A stretch of DNA of 16,690 nt, taken from positions 1 through 16,690 of the forward strand of contig JAFSFH010000020.1 of assembly GCA_017435305.1 (NCBI GenBank). Direction: 5' to 3'. The stretch's first letter is position 1. Every line of letters starts with the position of its first letter. Both the position numbers and the translations under genes were made by a program. The notes under the pieces are model-generated. The model ran no database searches, had not been told where the DNA came from, and worked only from the letters and a program-made list of their open reading frames with translations. The stretch comes from Clostridia bacterium (GTDB lineage: Bacteria > Bacillota_A > Clostridia > Oscillospirales > Acutalibacteraceae). Positions 1-7,001 of the stretch are shown here, one piece after another.

Positions 1-23
1 AGAATGGTGCTGTGCACCATTCT
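1..23 (-). terminator. Perfect hairpin at window edge, possible terminator
   Basis: Positions 1-10 and 14-23 are exact reverse complements around a 3-nt loop (stem arm AGAATGGTGC). On the minus strand it lies downstream of the ABC gene and of the candidate RNA. Any U-tract would lie outside the window, so calling it an intrinsic terminator is an inference. Confidence 0.45.
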
Positions 24-179
24 CATAGGGGTGGCAACGGAACTAACCGTCTGCACCATCCGCGAGCCACCCCGGCATTTGCGAGTATTTTAACGAAGAT
101 AGAGCGGAAATCCATCTTCCTAAAACGGAGTTCGGATTTGTCGCTCTACCCTACCGCTGGGATGGGATGACATCCCATC
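1..179 (-). ncRNA. Candidate structured RNA with possible H-type pseudoknot, class unassigned
   Basis: Non-coding stretch directly after the ABC transporter stop. Read on the minus strand it holds, in order: a 9-bp inverted repeat (161-169 with 171-179); a two-part stem (142-147 with 101-106, and 134-139 with 108-113); a 6-bp helix in which 114-119, inside the loop of that stem, pairs with 95-100 just 3' of it, which is the H-type pseudoknot layout; an 8-bp stem (66-73 with 28-35) enclosing a 4-bp stem-loop (37-40 with 47-50); and a perfect 10-bp terminal hairpin at 1-23. This is far more pairing than a plain intergenic gap would give. The minus strand is chosen because the perfect hairpin then lies at the 3' end. 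It could be a standalone RNA, a 3'UTR-derived RNA or a leader for a gene beyond the window. Firmicute classes such as the raiA motif are possible, but I cannot confirm one. Confidence 0.55.
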
Positions 180-1995
180 ACAATTGCAATTGGCGGTACT
201 TGTAGAAGGCGCCCTTTTTCTCCATCAATTGGTCGTAGGTGCCGAACTCAATGCAACGTCCCTCCTCCATCACCGCGATCTTGTCCGCGTCCTTGATGGT
301 GGACAGGCGGTGCGCCACCACAAAGGTGGTGCGACCCGCCGTCAGGTGATCCAGCGCCTCCTGGATCTTCTTCTCGCTGACGCTGTCCAGCGCCGAGGTG
401 GCCTCGTCCAGAATGATCACCTTGGGGTCGCGGATGAGGGCGCGGGCGATGGAAATGCGCTGGCGCTGTCCGCCGCTCAATTTACCGCCGTGCTCGCCCA
501 CCGAGGTGTCCAGACCGTTGGGCAGCTGGGCGATCATCTCGGTCAGGCGGGCGGCCTCCAGAATCTCCTGCAGCTTCTCCTCCGATACGTCGGACAGACC
601 GTAGGTGATGTTATCCCGAATGGTACCGGAGAACAAAATGGTATTCTGGGGCACCACCGCGATATGCTTGCGATAGGTGCGCAGGTCGATCTCGCGGATA
701 TTGTGCCCATCCACGGTGAGCACGCCGCCGTTGGGAAAATGATAGCCGATGACCATATTGATGACGGTGGTCTTGCCTACGCCGGACTCACCCACCAGCG
801 CCACCGTTTCACCCGGCTTCACCTCCAGGTTAAAATCGGTGAGCACAGGATGACCGTCCTCATAGGAGAACGCCACGTCGCTGAAGCGATAGGCGCCGGT
901 CACCGCCGCCAGCGGCTGCTTGCCGTCGTTGTCCTCTTCCTCCTGGGCGTGCATCAATTCGCCCACCGAGGTGACCGCCTCCACACCGCGGGCAAAGGTG
1001 GGAATCAACGCCAGAATCATAGTGACGCTGGACACCAGCATAGTAAAGTAGCTCTGGTACAGGGTGATGTCGCCCACCGCGATCTGGTCGTTCAGGAACA
1101 TCAGCACCGAGAACACCAGACACACCAACTGAAAGCCCTCGAACACCACCCAGTTGGTGGCCCCGAACAGGCTCTGGGTGATGTCCAGCCGCAGACCCCG
1201 TCTGGCGATGCCGTGGAGCAGGCGGTTCATCTTGGTGGTTTCGGTCTGCTCCAGGGCGTGGGCGCGGGACAGGGGCACCATCTCCACCATATCCATCACC
1301 TCGGCGGAGGTCTCCTCCACCGCGTGGCGGTAATCGCGATTAAGGGTGCGCAATTTCTTGCGGAACAGAAAGCCGATGACCCCCGACACGGGGGCGCACA
1401 GCACAAAGAACAGGAACACGTAGATGTTCTTGCTGAGCACCACGGCAATGGCTACCACCAGATTGATGGCGATCTCCATACCGTTCATAAAAATGCTGCT
1501 GGACAGGTTGGCGATGGCCTCCACGTCCCGCATCATCTTGGACTGGATGCGGCCGGACTGCATCTCCCGATAGTGACCGATGGACAGGTGCTGCAGCTTG
1601 CGCACCAAGGCGCCCCGCAGACCCGCCTCCACGTTGCGGGTGGCCACCGACTCCAATTTTACGTAGCTGTAGTGGAAGGGGATGTTCATCACCAGCGTCA
1701 GCGCCAGCACACCCACGTTGACCCAAATCCACAGCATCATATCCGCCGGCTTGTCCACCACCAGGTCGATAAGGTTGGCGGTGACGATGGGGATCAGCCA
1801 CTGGGGTGCCTTCTTAATGATATAGCACAGAGCGGCCAGCGCCAGCCGACCGTACTGCCCCTTATAGAACTTCAGCAGGGTGCGGATGGGGTGCTTTTCG
1901 CTGCCCTTATACCGCTGAATAAATTCCGCCTCCAGCTTGGTCAATTCCTCGTCGTTCATCAACGGACGGTTATCGTTGGTTGTGGGTTGTTTCAC
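178..1995 (-). CDS. ABC exporter, fused permease and ATPase (ABCB/MsbA-like half transporter)
   Basis: A 605-residue half transporter expected to pump a lipid, drug or peptide across the cytoplasmic membrane using ATP; the substrate cannot be told. Hydrophobic membrane segments fill about residues 50-335 and the ATPase domain about 365-605. Walker A (GESGVGKTT) is at 402-410, the Q-loop Q at 450, the signature LSGGQ at 506-510, Walker B (VIILDE) at 526-531 with the catalytic Glu present, and the switch His at 562, so the ATPase looks intact. It would work as a homodimer or with a partner encoded elsewhere. The start is GTG, placed by AGGAGG seven bases upstream. It is the last gene of the DUF1643-birA operon, only 12 nt after birA, whose TGA overlaps this gene's ribosome binding site, suggesting translational coupling. 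Confidence 0.93.
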   Translation of the reverse strand: MKQPTTNDNRPLMNDEELTKLEAEFIQRYKGSEKHPIRTLLKFYKGQYGRLALAALCYIIKKAPQWLIPIVTANLIDLVVDKPADMMLWIWVNVGVLALTLVMNIPFHYSYVKLESVATRNVEAGLRGALVRKLQHLSIGHYREMQSGRIQSKMMRDVEAIANLSSSIFMNGMEIAINLVVAIAVVLSKNIYVFLFFVLCAPVSGVIGFLFRKKLRTLNRDYRHAVEETSAEVMDMVEMVPLSRAHALEQTETTKMNRLLHGIARRGLRLDITQSLFGATNWVVFEGFQLVCLVFSVLMFLNDQIAVGDITLYQSYFTMLVSSVTMILALIPTFARGVEAVTSVGELMHAQEEEDNDGKQPLAAVTGAYRFSDVAFSYEDGHPVLTDFNLEVKPGETVALVGESGVGKTTVINMVIGYHFPNGGVLTVDGHNIREIDLRTYRKHIAVVPQNTILFSGTIRDNITYGLSDVSEEKLQEILEAARLTEMIAQLPNGLDTSVGEHGGKLSGGQRQRISIARALIRDPKVIILDEATSALDSVSEKKIQEALDHLTAGRTTFVVAHRLSTIKDADKIAVMEEGRCIEFGTYDQLMEKKGAFYKYRQLQL

Positions 1996-2007
1996 GGAGA
2001 TCCCTCC

Positions 2008-2757
2008 TCATAATTTCACGCTGACCTCGCCGGAGGACAGCTCCCGCTCCTCCCCGTCGGGGGTGCGTACCAGCAGATGTCCCTCGGAGGTGATGCCCAC
2101 GGCGTGGGCGGGATAGGTCTGATGACCCTGCACCACCGTCACGTCCCGCTGGATGACCAGATTGCGCTTGGCGTATTCCGCCATAGCGGCGTCGGTATCG
2201 GCATACACCCGCTCCCACTCATTGAGAAAGGCCGCCGCCAGATCCTCGCGGGTGAGGGTGACCCCCTCCCGCTCCAGGGTGGTGGCGATGGTGGAAAGTT
2301 CCGGCGGCAGGGTGCCGTATACGTTGATGCCGATACCCAGCACAACAGCAGACAGGGTGCCGTCGGGGGCGAGGACACCCTCGGCGAGGATACCCGCCAC
2401 CTTGCGGTCGTTCAGGTACAGGTCGTTGACCCACTTGATCTCCACCCACAGGGAGCATAAGCTCTCGATGGCGCGGCAGGCCGCCACCGCCGCCAGACAG
2501 GTGATCAGATCGGTCTTGGTGTTCGGTGAGGGGCGCAGCAGAGTGGACAGATACACGCCACCCTCGGGGGACGCGAAGGTGCGTCCACGGCGACCCCGAC
2601 CGCCGGTCTGGGTGTCCGCTATCAGCGTGGTGCCCTCGGCGGCACCGGTCAGCGCCAGCGCCCGCAGGTCGGTGTTGGTGGAGACGGTCTGCTCCACCAC
2701 CGATACCGCATAGCGATCGCTATTCAGTTGTGATACGATCCGGTCACGATCCAGCAT
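2008..2757 (-). CDS. birA: Biotin--[acetyl-CoA-carboxylase] ligase, catalytic-only form
   Basis: Activates biotin with ATP to biotinyl-AMP and attaches it to the lysine of biotin carboxyl carrier proteins. The 249-residue product begins almost directly with the ligase domain (VEQTVSTNTDL), so it is the short class I form lacking the N-terminal winged helix of the bifunctional repressor. Family motifs are present: the biotinyl-AMP loop GRGRRGR, then KWVNDLYLN, and GIGINV before the small C-terminal domain. I chose the ATG at 2757 over an in-frame TTG at 2778, because GGAGG lies nine bases before the ATG while the TTG frame runs through that site. The start overlaps the last 14 nt of the DUF1643 gene and the stop touches the ABC gene's ribosome binding site, so the three genes form a tight operon. 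Confidence 0.92.
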   Translation of the reverse strand: MLDRDRIVSQLNSDRYAVSVVEQTVSTNTDLRALALTGAAEGTTLIADTQTGGRGRRGRTFASPEGGVYLSTLLRPSPNTKTDLITCLAAVAACRAIESLCSLWVEIKWVNDLYLNDRKVAGILAEGVLAPDGTLSAVVLGIGINVYGTLPPELSTIATTLEREGVTLTREDLAAAFLNEWERVYADTDAAMAEYAKRNLVIQRDVTVVQGHQTYPAHAVGITSEGHLLVRTPDGEERELSSGEVSVKL

Positions 2758-3361
2758 TGAGATACGCCTCCAAATCAAAATCTTCTAAAGGGCTATCCCC
2801 CCGCAGATACAGGGGGTGATGGGGGTGCCCCGCCTTGGAGCGTTTGCCCGCCGTCACCCAGCGGACACCGTATCCCCCACCCACCGCGATCATATCCCGC
2901 AGGCAGTGGTACAGATAGGGGCGCTTTTCGATCAGGGTGCCCCATCCCGCCCACACAGTGGGGGTGCCGCCGCACAAGGACAGCACGTGGCGAAACGCTT
3001 CCAAATTCTCTCGATGCAATAGCGGGTTGCACTCCCTGTCCAGATCGGTGGGGACAGTGGCCCTCTGGGGGTATACGTTCATCATCATAAAGCCGTCAAA
3101 CCCATTGCTCCGCGCGATGCGCTCCACCGACTGCAGGGTGGGGTCCAGACGGGTGGGGTCGGCGGTGGAGGGGTTGATGCCGATGCAAATAAGCGGTTTG
3201 CTGCACCGCACACCCAGCACGTAACGATAGGGTAAGAAGGTGGTGGGGGCGTACAGCCATTTTTCGGTATCGTAGGAGCAGTCCGCCTGCGGAGTCAGCG
3301 CCGCCGCAAAGGGCAGCACGGTAAGCTCCTGCGTGGGGCACTCCGGTGTAAATACCGCCAT
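2744..3361 (-). CDS. DUF1643 family protein
   Basis: A 205-residue soluble protein of the DUF1643 family, whose biochemical function is not established as far as I know. Typical family features are visible: GINPSTADPTRLDPT near 61-75, the MNVYPQRAT stretch near 94-102, a WAGWG block near 137-141 and a C-terminal GHPHHPLYL motif near 178-186. No signal peptide or membrane segment is seen. The start is the ATG at 3361, with GGGAGG seven bases upstream; longer in-frame extensions would run through the promoter. It is the first gene of a three-gene operon with birA and the ABC exporter. The link to biotin is only positional. Confidence 0.85.
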   Translation of the reverse strand: MAVFTPECPTQELTVLPFAAALTPQADCSYDTEKWLYAPTTFLPYRYVLGVRCSKPLICIGINPSTADPTRLDPTLQSVERIARSNGFDGFMMMNVYPQRATVPTDLDRECNPLLHRENLEAFRHVLSLCGGTPTVWAGWGTLIEKRPYLYHCLRDMIAVGGGYGVRWVTAGKRSKAGHPHHPLYLRGDSPLEDFDLEAYLNAGS

Positions 3362-3389
3362 CAAAATCCCTCCCTTTCGTTTTTTGATT

Positions 3390-3418
3390 ATTGTAGCATA
3401 GATGGAAAAACCGCGCAA
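3390..3418 (-). promoter_or_regulatory. Sigma-A-type promoter for DUF1643-birA-ABC operon
   Basis: On the minus strand TTGCGC (3413-3418) and TACAAT (3390-3395) are separated by exactly 17 bp, placing a start about 20 nt upstream of the DUF1643 ATG. Confidence 0.7.
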
Positions 3419-3457
3419 GAGAAAAGTAGGGAACAAACACCCTCACCAAACAGCGCC

Positions 3458-3511
3458 GTAGGGGCGGGCCTCTGCGCACGCCCGCGGGAGGGGACGAAGC
3501 CCCTCCCCTAC
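3458..3511. repeat. Palindromic GTAGGGGCGGGC repeat, 54 bp
   Basis: Bounded by GTAGGGG (3458-3464) and its complement CCCCTAC (3505-3511). Inside are two hairpins: CGGGC/GCCCG (3465-3469 with 3480-3484) and an 8-bp GGGAGGGG/CCCCTCCC stem (3486-3493 with 3500-3507). The 12-base head GTAGGGGCGGGC recurs at 16408-16419. It sits between the divergent operon and T-box promoters and carries no reading frame of note. Confidence 0.7.
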
Positions 3512-3548
3512 GCAATCCTTTGGAAGTAGCGCAAAGTTCAAAAAACAT

Positions 3549-3577
3549 TTGACAAACCCCTGTTATTATGGTAATGT
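3549..3577 (+). promoter_or_regulatory. Promoter of the asnS-asnA operon
   Basis: A perfect TTGACA (3549-3554), a 17-bp spacer and TAATGT (3572-3577) preceded by TGG, an extended -10 pattern. Transcription would begin near 3584, at the foot of T-box stem I. Confidence 0.75.
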
Positions 3578-3583
3578 TAATAA

Positions 3584-3840
3584 AAACCGTGACGGAGATA
3601 AGTACCGCAGAACAGCACCCTCAGCGAGTCGGGGACGGTGTAAGCCCGATGGCACGCGTCTGCGCGAATAACCCTCCCGAGTTGCAGCCTGAACGCCGTG
3701 GTCAGTAGGGTGAGCCGTTGCCGTGCGTTAAACGGAAAGCCTTTATCGAGGCGGAGTGGTCTGCGACGCGCAGACAAATTAGGTGGCACCGCGAACACTG
3801 TTCGTCCTAATGTTAGGGATGAATGGTGTTTTTTTGTTTT
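3584..3840 (+). promoter_or_regulatory. T-box riboswitch leader, asparagine-specific
   Basis: The leader senses uncharged tRNA-Asn and prevents early termination so that asnS, and probably asnA, are made when charging is low. The T-box hallmark AGGTGGCACCGCG lies at 3781-3793. Stem I elements are visible upstream: GGAGATAAGTA near 3594-3604 and the AGCGAGTC...GGTGTAAGCCCGA region near 3623-3649. The expected specifier region reads GAATAAC at 3666-3672, holding AAT (3667-3669) and AAC (3670-3672), both asparagine codons, so the specificity holds in either register. A CGTTAAACG loop typical of stem III lies near 3727. The terminator hairpin spans 3794-3830 and is followed by a run of T. The match to the downstream genes makes the call firm. 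Confidence 0.95.
3794..3840 (+). terminator. T-box intrinsic terminator
   Basis: AACAC (3794-3798) pairs with GTGTT (3826-3830), and TTCGTCCTAA (3801-3810) pairs with TTAGGGATGAA (3813-3823) with one bulge. A run of seven T (3829-3835) and further T-rich sequence follow. Forming the antiterminator with the T-box sequence would disrupt it. Confidence 0.85.
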
Positions 3841-3872
3841 TCGTACAAACTATCCGAAAAGGAGTTAGCATT

Positions 3873-5243
3873 ATGAAACACATCGACATCGTAAAACTGT
3901 ACAACGACCCTGCCTATATCGGTCAGCAGGTCACCGTCTGCGGTTGGGTGCGCACCAGCCGCGACTCCAAGAACGTGGCGTTTTTGGAGATGAACGACGG
4001 CACCAGCCTCAAGCACCTGCAGATCGTGCTGGACAAGGAGGTTATCGCCGACGTATCCCCCTTTATGCCCCTGGGCACCTCTCTGAAGGTGGAGGGCACG
4101 CTGGTGGCCAGCGAGCGCAACGGCGTGGAGGTGAACGCCACCGCCGTCACCGTGCTGGGCGCCTGCCCCGGCGAGTATCCCCTGCAGAAAAAGCGCTGCA
4201 CCTTGGAATTTTTGCGCACCATCCCCCATCTGCGGGTGCGCACCAACACCTTTAACGCCATTTTCCGCGTCCGCAGCGTGATGGCCGCCGCCATCCACCG
4301 CTATTTCCAGGAGCGCAACTACGTGTACGTGAACACCCCCCTCATCACCGACAGCGACTGCGAGGGCTCCGGCGAGATGTTCAAGGTGACCACCATCGGC
4401 TGGTCCGACCAGTATAAGTCCGCCGAGGATTACTACGCCGACGACTTCTTCGGCAAGCGGGCGGGTCTGTCCGTGTCCGGTCAGTTAGAGGGCGAGATGG
4501 CGGCCATGGCCTTTGGTAAGATCTACACCTTCGGCCCCTCCTTCCGCGCCGAAAACTCCAACACCCCCCGCCACGTGGCCGAGTTCTGGCACGTGGAGCC
4601 GGAGGTGGCCTTTGCCGAGCTGCCCGACATCATTGAGATCGCCACCGAGATGATCAAGTACATCATCGCCGACGTGATGGAGAAATGCCCTGCCGAGCTG
4701 CAGTTCTTTGACAAGTTCTTCGAGAAGGGGCTCATCGAAAAGCTGCAGGGCGTGGTGGACAGCGACTTTGTGGTGCTGGACTACACCGACGCCATCGACC
4801 TGCTGAAAAAGGCGGACGTGGAATTCAAGTATCCCGGGGACTGGGGCTGTGACCTGCAGACCGAGCACGAGCGGTACATCACCGAGGTCATCTATAAAAA
4901 GCCGGTATTCGTCACCAACTATCCCAAGGACATCAAGTCCTTCTATATGAAGCAAAACCCCGACGGCAAGACCGTGGCCGCCACCGACCTGCTGGTGCCC
5001 GGCGTGGGCGAGATCATCGGCTGCTCCGAGCGTGAGGCGGATCTGGATAAGCTGATCGCCGCCATGAACGACCGCGGTATGAATCTGGAGGACTATCAGG
5101 ACTACATCGACCTGCGCCGCTTCGGTTCCGTCCCCCACTCCGGCTTCGGTCTGGGCTTTGAGCGCATCCTGATGTACGTCACCGGTGTGGCCAACATCCG
5201 TGACGCCCAGCTGTTCCCCCGCACCGTGGGCAGCATTCGGTAA
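3873..5243 (+). CDS. asnS: Asparaginyl-tRNA synthetase
   Basis: Class II aminoacyl-tRNA synthetase that charges tRNA-Asn with asparagine in the cytoplasm. The 456-residue product has the usual bacterial AsnS length. An N-terminal OB-fold anticodon-binding domain (about 15-95, with VCGWVRTSRDSKNVAFLEMN) precedes the catalytic core. Class II motif 2 is visible as GPSFRAENSNTPRHVAEFWH (221-240), and motif 3 as GFGLGFERI (424-432). The VSGQLEGE stretch near 201-208 is typical of the Asx subgroup. The true start is the ATG at 3873, eight bases after AAAGGAG; open frame upstream runs through the T-box terminator and is not coding. It lies directly behind the asparagine T-box and is followed by asnA on the same strand. 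Confidence 0.97.
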   Translation: MKHIDIVKLYNDPAYIGQQVTVCGWVRTSRDSKNVAFLEMNDGTSLKHLQIVLDKEVIADVSPFMPLGTSLKVEGTLVASERNGVEVNATAVTVLGACPGEYPLQKKRCTLEFLRTIPHLRVRTNTFNAIFRVRSVMAAAIHRYFQERNYVYVNTPLITDSDCEGSGEMFKVTTIGWSDQYKSAEDYYADDFFGKRAGLSVSGQLEGEMAAMAFGKIYTFGPSFRAENSNTPRHVAEFWHVEPEVAFAELPDIIEIATEMIKYIIADVMEKCPAELQFFDKFFEKGLIEKLQGVVDSDFVVLDYTDAIDLLKKADVEFKYPGDWGCDLQTEHERYITEVIYKKPVFVTNYPKDIKSFYMKQNPDGKTVAATDLLVPGVGEIIGCSEREADLDKLIAAMNDRGMNLEDYQDYIDLRRFGSVPHSGFGLGFERILMYVTGVANIRDAQLFPRTVGSIR

Positions 5244-5270
5244 TGAAACGTACCCCCTAATGTAGAGAAA

Positions 5271-5399
5271 GCCTCCCTCACTGAGGGAGGTGGATTTCGC
5301 CTTTGGCGAAAGACGGAGGGAGTTCATTATGCGCTGCCTATCGGTAGCAACTCCCTCAGTCACGGCTCACGCCGTGACAGCTCCCTCTAAGAGGGAGCC
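5271..5399 (+). repeat. Five-hairpin dispersed repeat, copy 1 (within asnS-asnA operon)
   Basis: A 129-bp element filling most of the asnS-asnA gap. Its hairpins are CCTCCCTC/GAGGGAGG (5272-5279 with 5283-5290), TTTCGCC/GGCGAAA (5295-5301 with 5305-5311), a central stem GAGGGAGTT/AACTCCCTC (5316-5324 with 5349-5357) extended by GAC/GTC, GTCACGGC/GCCGTGAC (5359-5366 with 5371-5378) and GCTCCCTC/GAGGGAGC (5380-5387 with 5391-5398). A second copy with the same layout but different arm sequences lies inverted at 10119-10246. No reading frame of interest is present. It looks like a REP- or MITE-like element. Confidence 0.85.
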
Positions 5400-5432
5400 T
5401 TCGCCCTATTCAAGGTTTTCTGAGGTGATATT

Positions 5433-6443
5433 ATGTCCCACATTCAATACATCGACGGCTACAAGTCCAAGCTGGACCTGCGCCAGACCCAGCAGGCCAT
5501 CAAGGTCATCAAGGACACCTTTCAGGTGCTATTGGCGCAGAATCTCCACCTGGAGCGGGTCACCGCCCCCGTCCTGGTCACCGCCGACAGCGGTATCAAC
5601 GACGACCTGAACGGCGTGGAGCGCAAGGTGTGCTTTTCGGTCAAGGAGATGGACGAGCAGCGCGCCGAGGTGGTACAATCTCTGGCGAAATGGAAGCGAG
5701 TGGCGCTGGGGCGCTACGGCTTTAAACCGGGGGAGGGCATCTATACCGATATGAACGCCATCCGCCGCGACGACGATATGGACAACACCCACTCCATCTT
5801 CGTGGACCAGTGGGACTGGGAAAAGGTGATCACCGCCGACCGACGGACGGTGGAATACCTGCAGAAGACCGTCCGCCGCATCGTCAAAGCGGTCGCCGAC
5901 ACCAACAAGCTGCTGCAGCAGAAATACCCCCTGCTGACCTTTGATGTCAACGAGGAGGTCACCTTTATCACCGCCCAGGAGCTGGCGGATCGGTACCCCG
6001 ACCTGTCCGGAAAGGAGCGGGAGGACGCTGTCACCCGTGAGTGCGGCACCGTGTTCCTGATGGGTATCGGCGGCACCCTGCGGGACGGCACCCGCCACGA
6101 CGGACGCGCCCCCGACTATGACGACTGGACGCTCAACGGCGACCTGCTGCTGTGGAACGACACCCTGGGGCACGCCCTGGAGATCAGCTCTATGGGCATC
6201 CGGGTGGATGCCGCCGCGCTGGCGCGCCAGCTGTCCGCCGCGGGAGCGGAAGATCGGATGCAGTACCCCTATCATCAGGCCATCGCCGACGGCTCCCTGC
6301 CGCTGACCATCGGCGGCGGTATCGGACAGAGCCGCCTGTGTATGCTGATGCTGGAAAAGGCTCACATCGGCGAGGTGCAGGTGTCCATCTGGCCTCCCGA
6401 GACGGTGGAGGAATGCGTCGCCCACGGCATTACGCTGTTGTAA
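5433..6443 (+). CDS. asnA: Aspartate--ammonia ligase (asparagine synthetase A)
   Basis: Makes asparagine from aspartate, ammonia and ATP, via a class II synthetase-like fold. The 336-residue length matches the family (about 330). Conserved family stretches are present: RVTAPVLVTADSGINDDLNG (42-61), KWKRVALGRYGF (86-97), VDQWDWE (124-130), NGDLLLWN near 235-242 and GGGIGQSRLCMLML (294-307). The ATG at 5433 has GAGG seven bases upstream. It lies 189 nt after asnS on the same strand with no clear promoter of its own, so it probably shares the asparagine T-box; a palindromic repeat sits between the two genes and may change transcript levels. A strong terminator follows. Confidence 0.96.
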   Translation: MSHIQYIDGYKSKLDLRQTQQAIKVIKDTFQVLLAQNLHLERVTAPVLVTADSGINDDLNGVERKVCFSVKEMDEQRAEVVQSLAKWKRVALGRYGFKPGEGIYTDMNAIRRDDDMDNTHSIFVDQWDWEKVITADRRTVEYLQKTVRRIVKAVADTNKLLQQKYPLLTFDVNEEVTFITAQELADRYPDLSGKEREDAVTRECGTVFLMGIGGTLRDGTRHDGRAPDYDDWTLNGDLLLWNDTLGHALEISSMGIRVDAAALARQLSAAGAEDRMQYPYHQAIADGSLPLTIGGGIGQSRLCMLMLEKAHIGEVQVSIWPPETVEECVAHGITLL

Positions 6444-6449
6444 GAAACA

Positions 6450-6483
6450 AAAAAACCGCTACCCTCACGGGTAGCGGTTTTTT
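6450..6483. terminator. Bidirectional intrinsic terminator
   Basis: CCGCTACCC (6456-6464) pairs with GGGTAGCGG (6469-6477) around TCAC, flanked by six A and six T. It ends asnA on the plus strand and the convergent zinc-ribbon gene on the minus strand. Confidence 0.93.
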
Positions 6484-6488
6484 AGGTA

Positions 6489-6938
6489 TTAGTAGTTAAC
6501 TATTTCGTCGATCAGATCAGCGGAGGTGAAGCCCAACGCCAGCAGAAGAACCAACAGCAGCAGACCGACGCCCACGCCGATGGCCATCCAGATCAGACGG
6601 GACTTCGCCCAGTTGCGGAAGGACGCCTCCTTGCTCTTGTCCGCCGCCCAGACCCACAGCATAATGAAATAGATGATGCCGCCCGCCACGGGGATGCAGG
6701 GGATCAGATCGCGAGCCATCCAACCGCCCACCGAGATGGGCTCGGTCTTGGGCTCCGCGGGAGCATAGGACACGGGGGTGACGGGGGGAACGTACACGGG
6801 GGGAACGTAGGCAGGCTGTGCCTCCACGGCGGGAGCCTCCGGCTGGGGGGCGGGCTCAGCGTTCATCTGGGCGCCGCAGGTGGTGCAGAAGGTCGCCTCG
6901 TCGGGCAGAGCGATACCGCATTTCGGACAGGTTTTCAT
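6489..6938 (-). CDS. Zinc-ribbon membrane protein, function unknown
   Basis: A 149-residue protein with an N-terminal zinc ribbon (CPKC at 4-7 and CTTC at 18-21, four Cys ligands), a Pro/Ala/Val-rich linker with PPVYVPPV (about 25-65), and two hydrophobic segments (about 72-97 and 114-137). The ribbon is most likely cytoplasmic, with a small membrane anchor. This is a common clostridial architecture (zinc-ribbon plus a small membrane domain) with no defined role that I can assign. The ATG has AGGAGG seven bases upstream. It lies downstream of pduL on the same strand but is separated from it by a hairpin, so it may be co-transcribed only in part. Confidence 0.8.
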   Translation of the reverse strand: MKTCPKCGIALPDEATFCTTCGAQMNAEPAPQPEAPAVEAQPAYVPPVYVPPVTPVSYAPAEPKTEPISVGGWMARDLIPCIPVAGGIIYFIMLWVWAADKSKEASFRNWAKSRLIWMAIGVGVGLLLLVLLLALGFTSADLIDEIVNY

Positions 6939-6960
6939 TGTAATTCCTCCTCTTTTTGTG

Positions 6961-6988
6961 AAAGCGCCGCAGGAGTCTGCGGCGTTTT
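6961..6988 (-). terminator. Hairpin after pduL, probable (leaky) terminator
   Basis: CGCCGCAG (6965-6972) pairs with CTGCGGCG (6977-6984) around GAGT. On the minus strand it follows the pduL stop by about 17 nt, but the T-run there is short (CTTTC), so read-through into the zinc-ribbon gene is plausible. Confidence 0.6.
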
Positions 6989-7001
6989 CATAATGTTTTT
7001 C

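Noticed and set aside
184..2013. Long open frame on the plus strand opposite the ABC exporter
   Set aside because: It is exactly antisense to a gene with complete ABC motifs, its translation is His/Gln/Gly-rich low-complexity typical of a shadow frame, and it has no family motif.
2758..2778. Longer birA start at an in-frame TTG
   Set aside because: The GGAGG ribosome site lies within those codons and is ideally spaced for the ATG at 2757.
3783..3872. N-terminal extension of asnS
   Set aside because: It would translate the T-box and its terminator; the ATG at 3873 has a proper ribosome site and starts the OB-fold.
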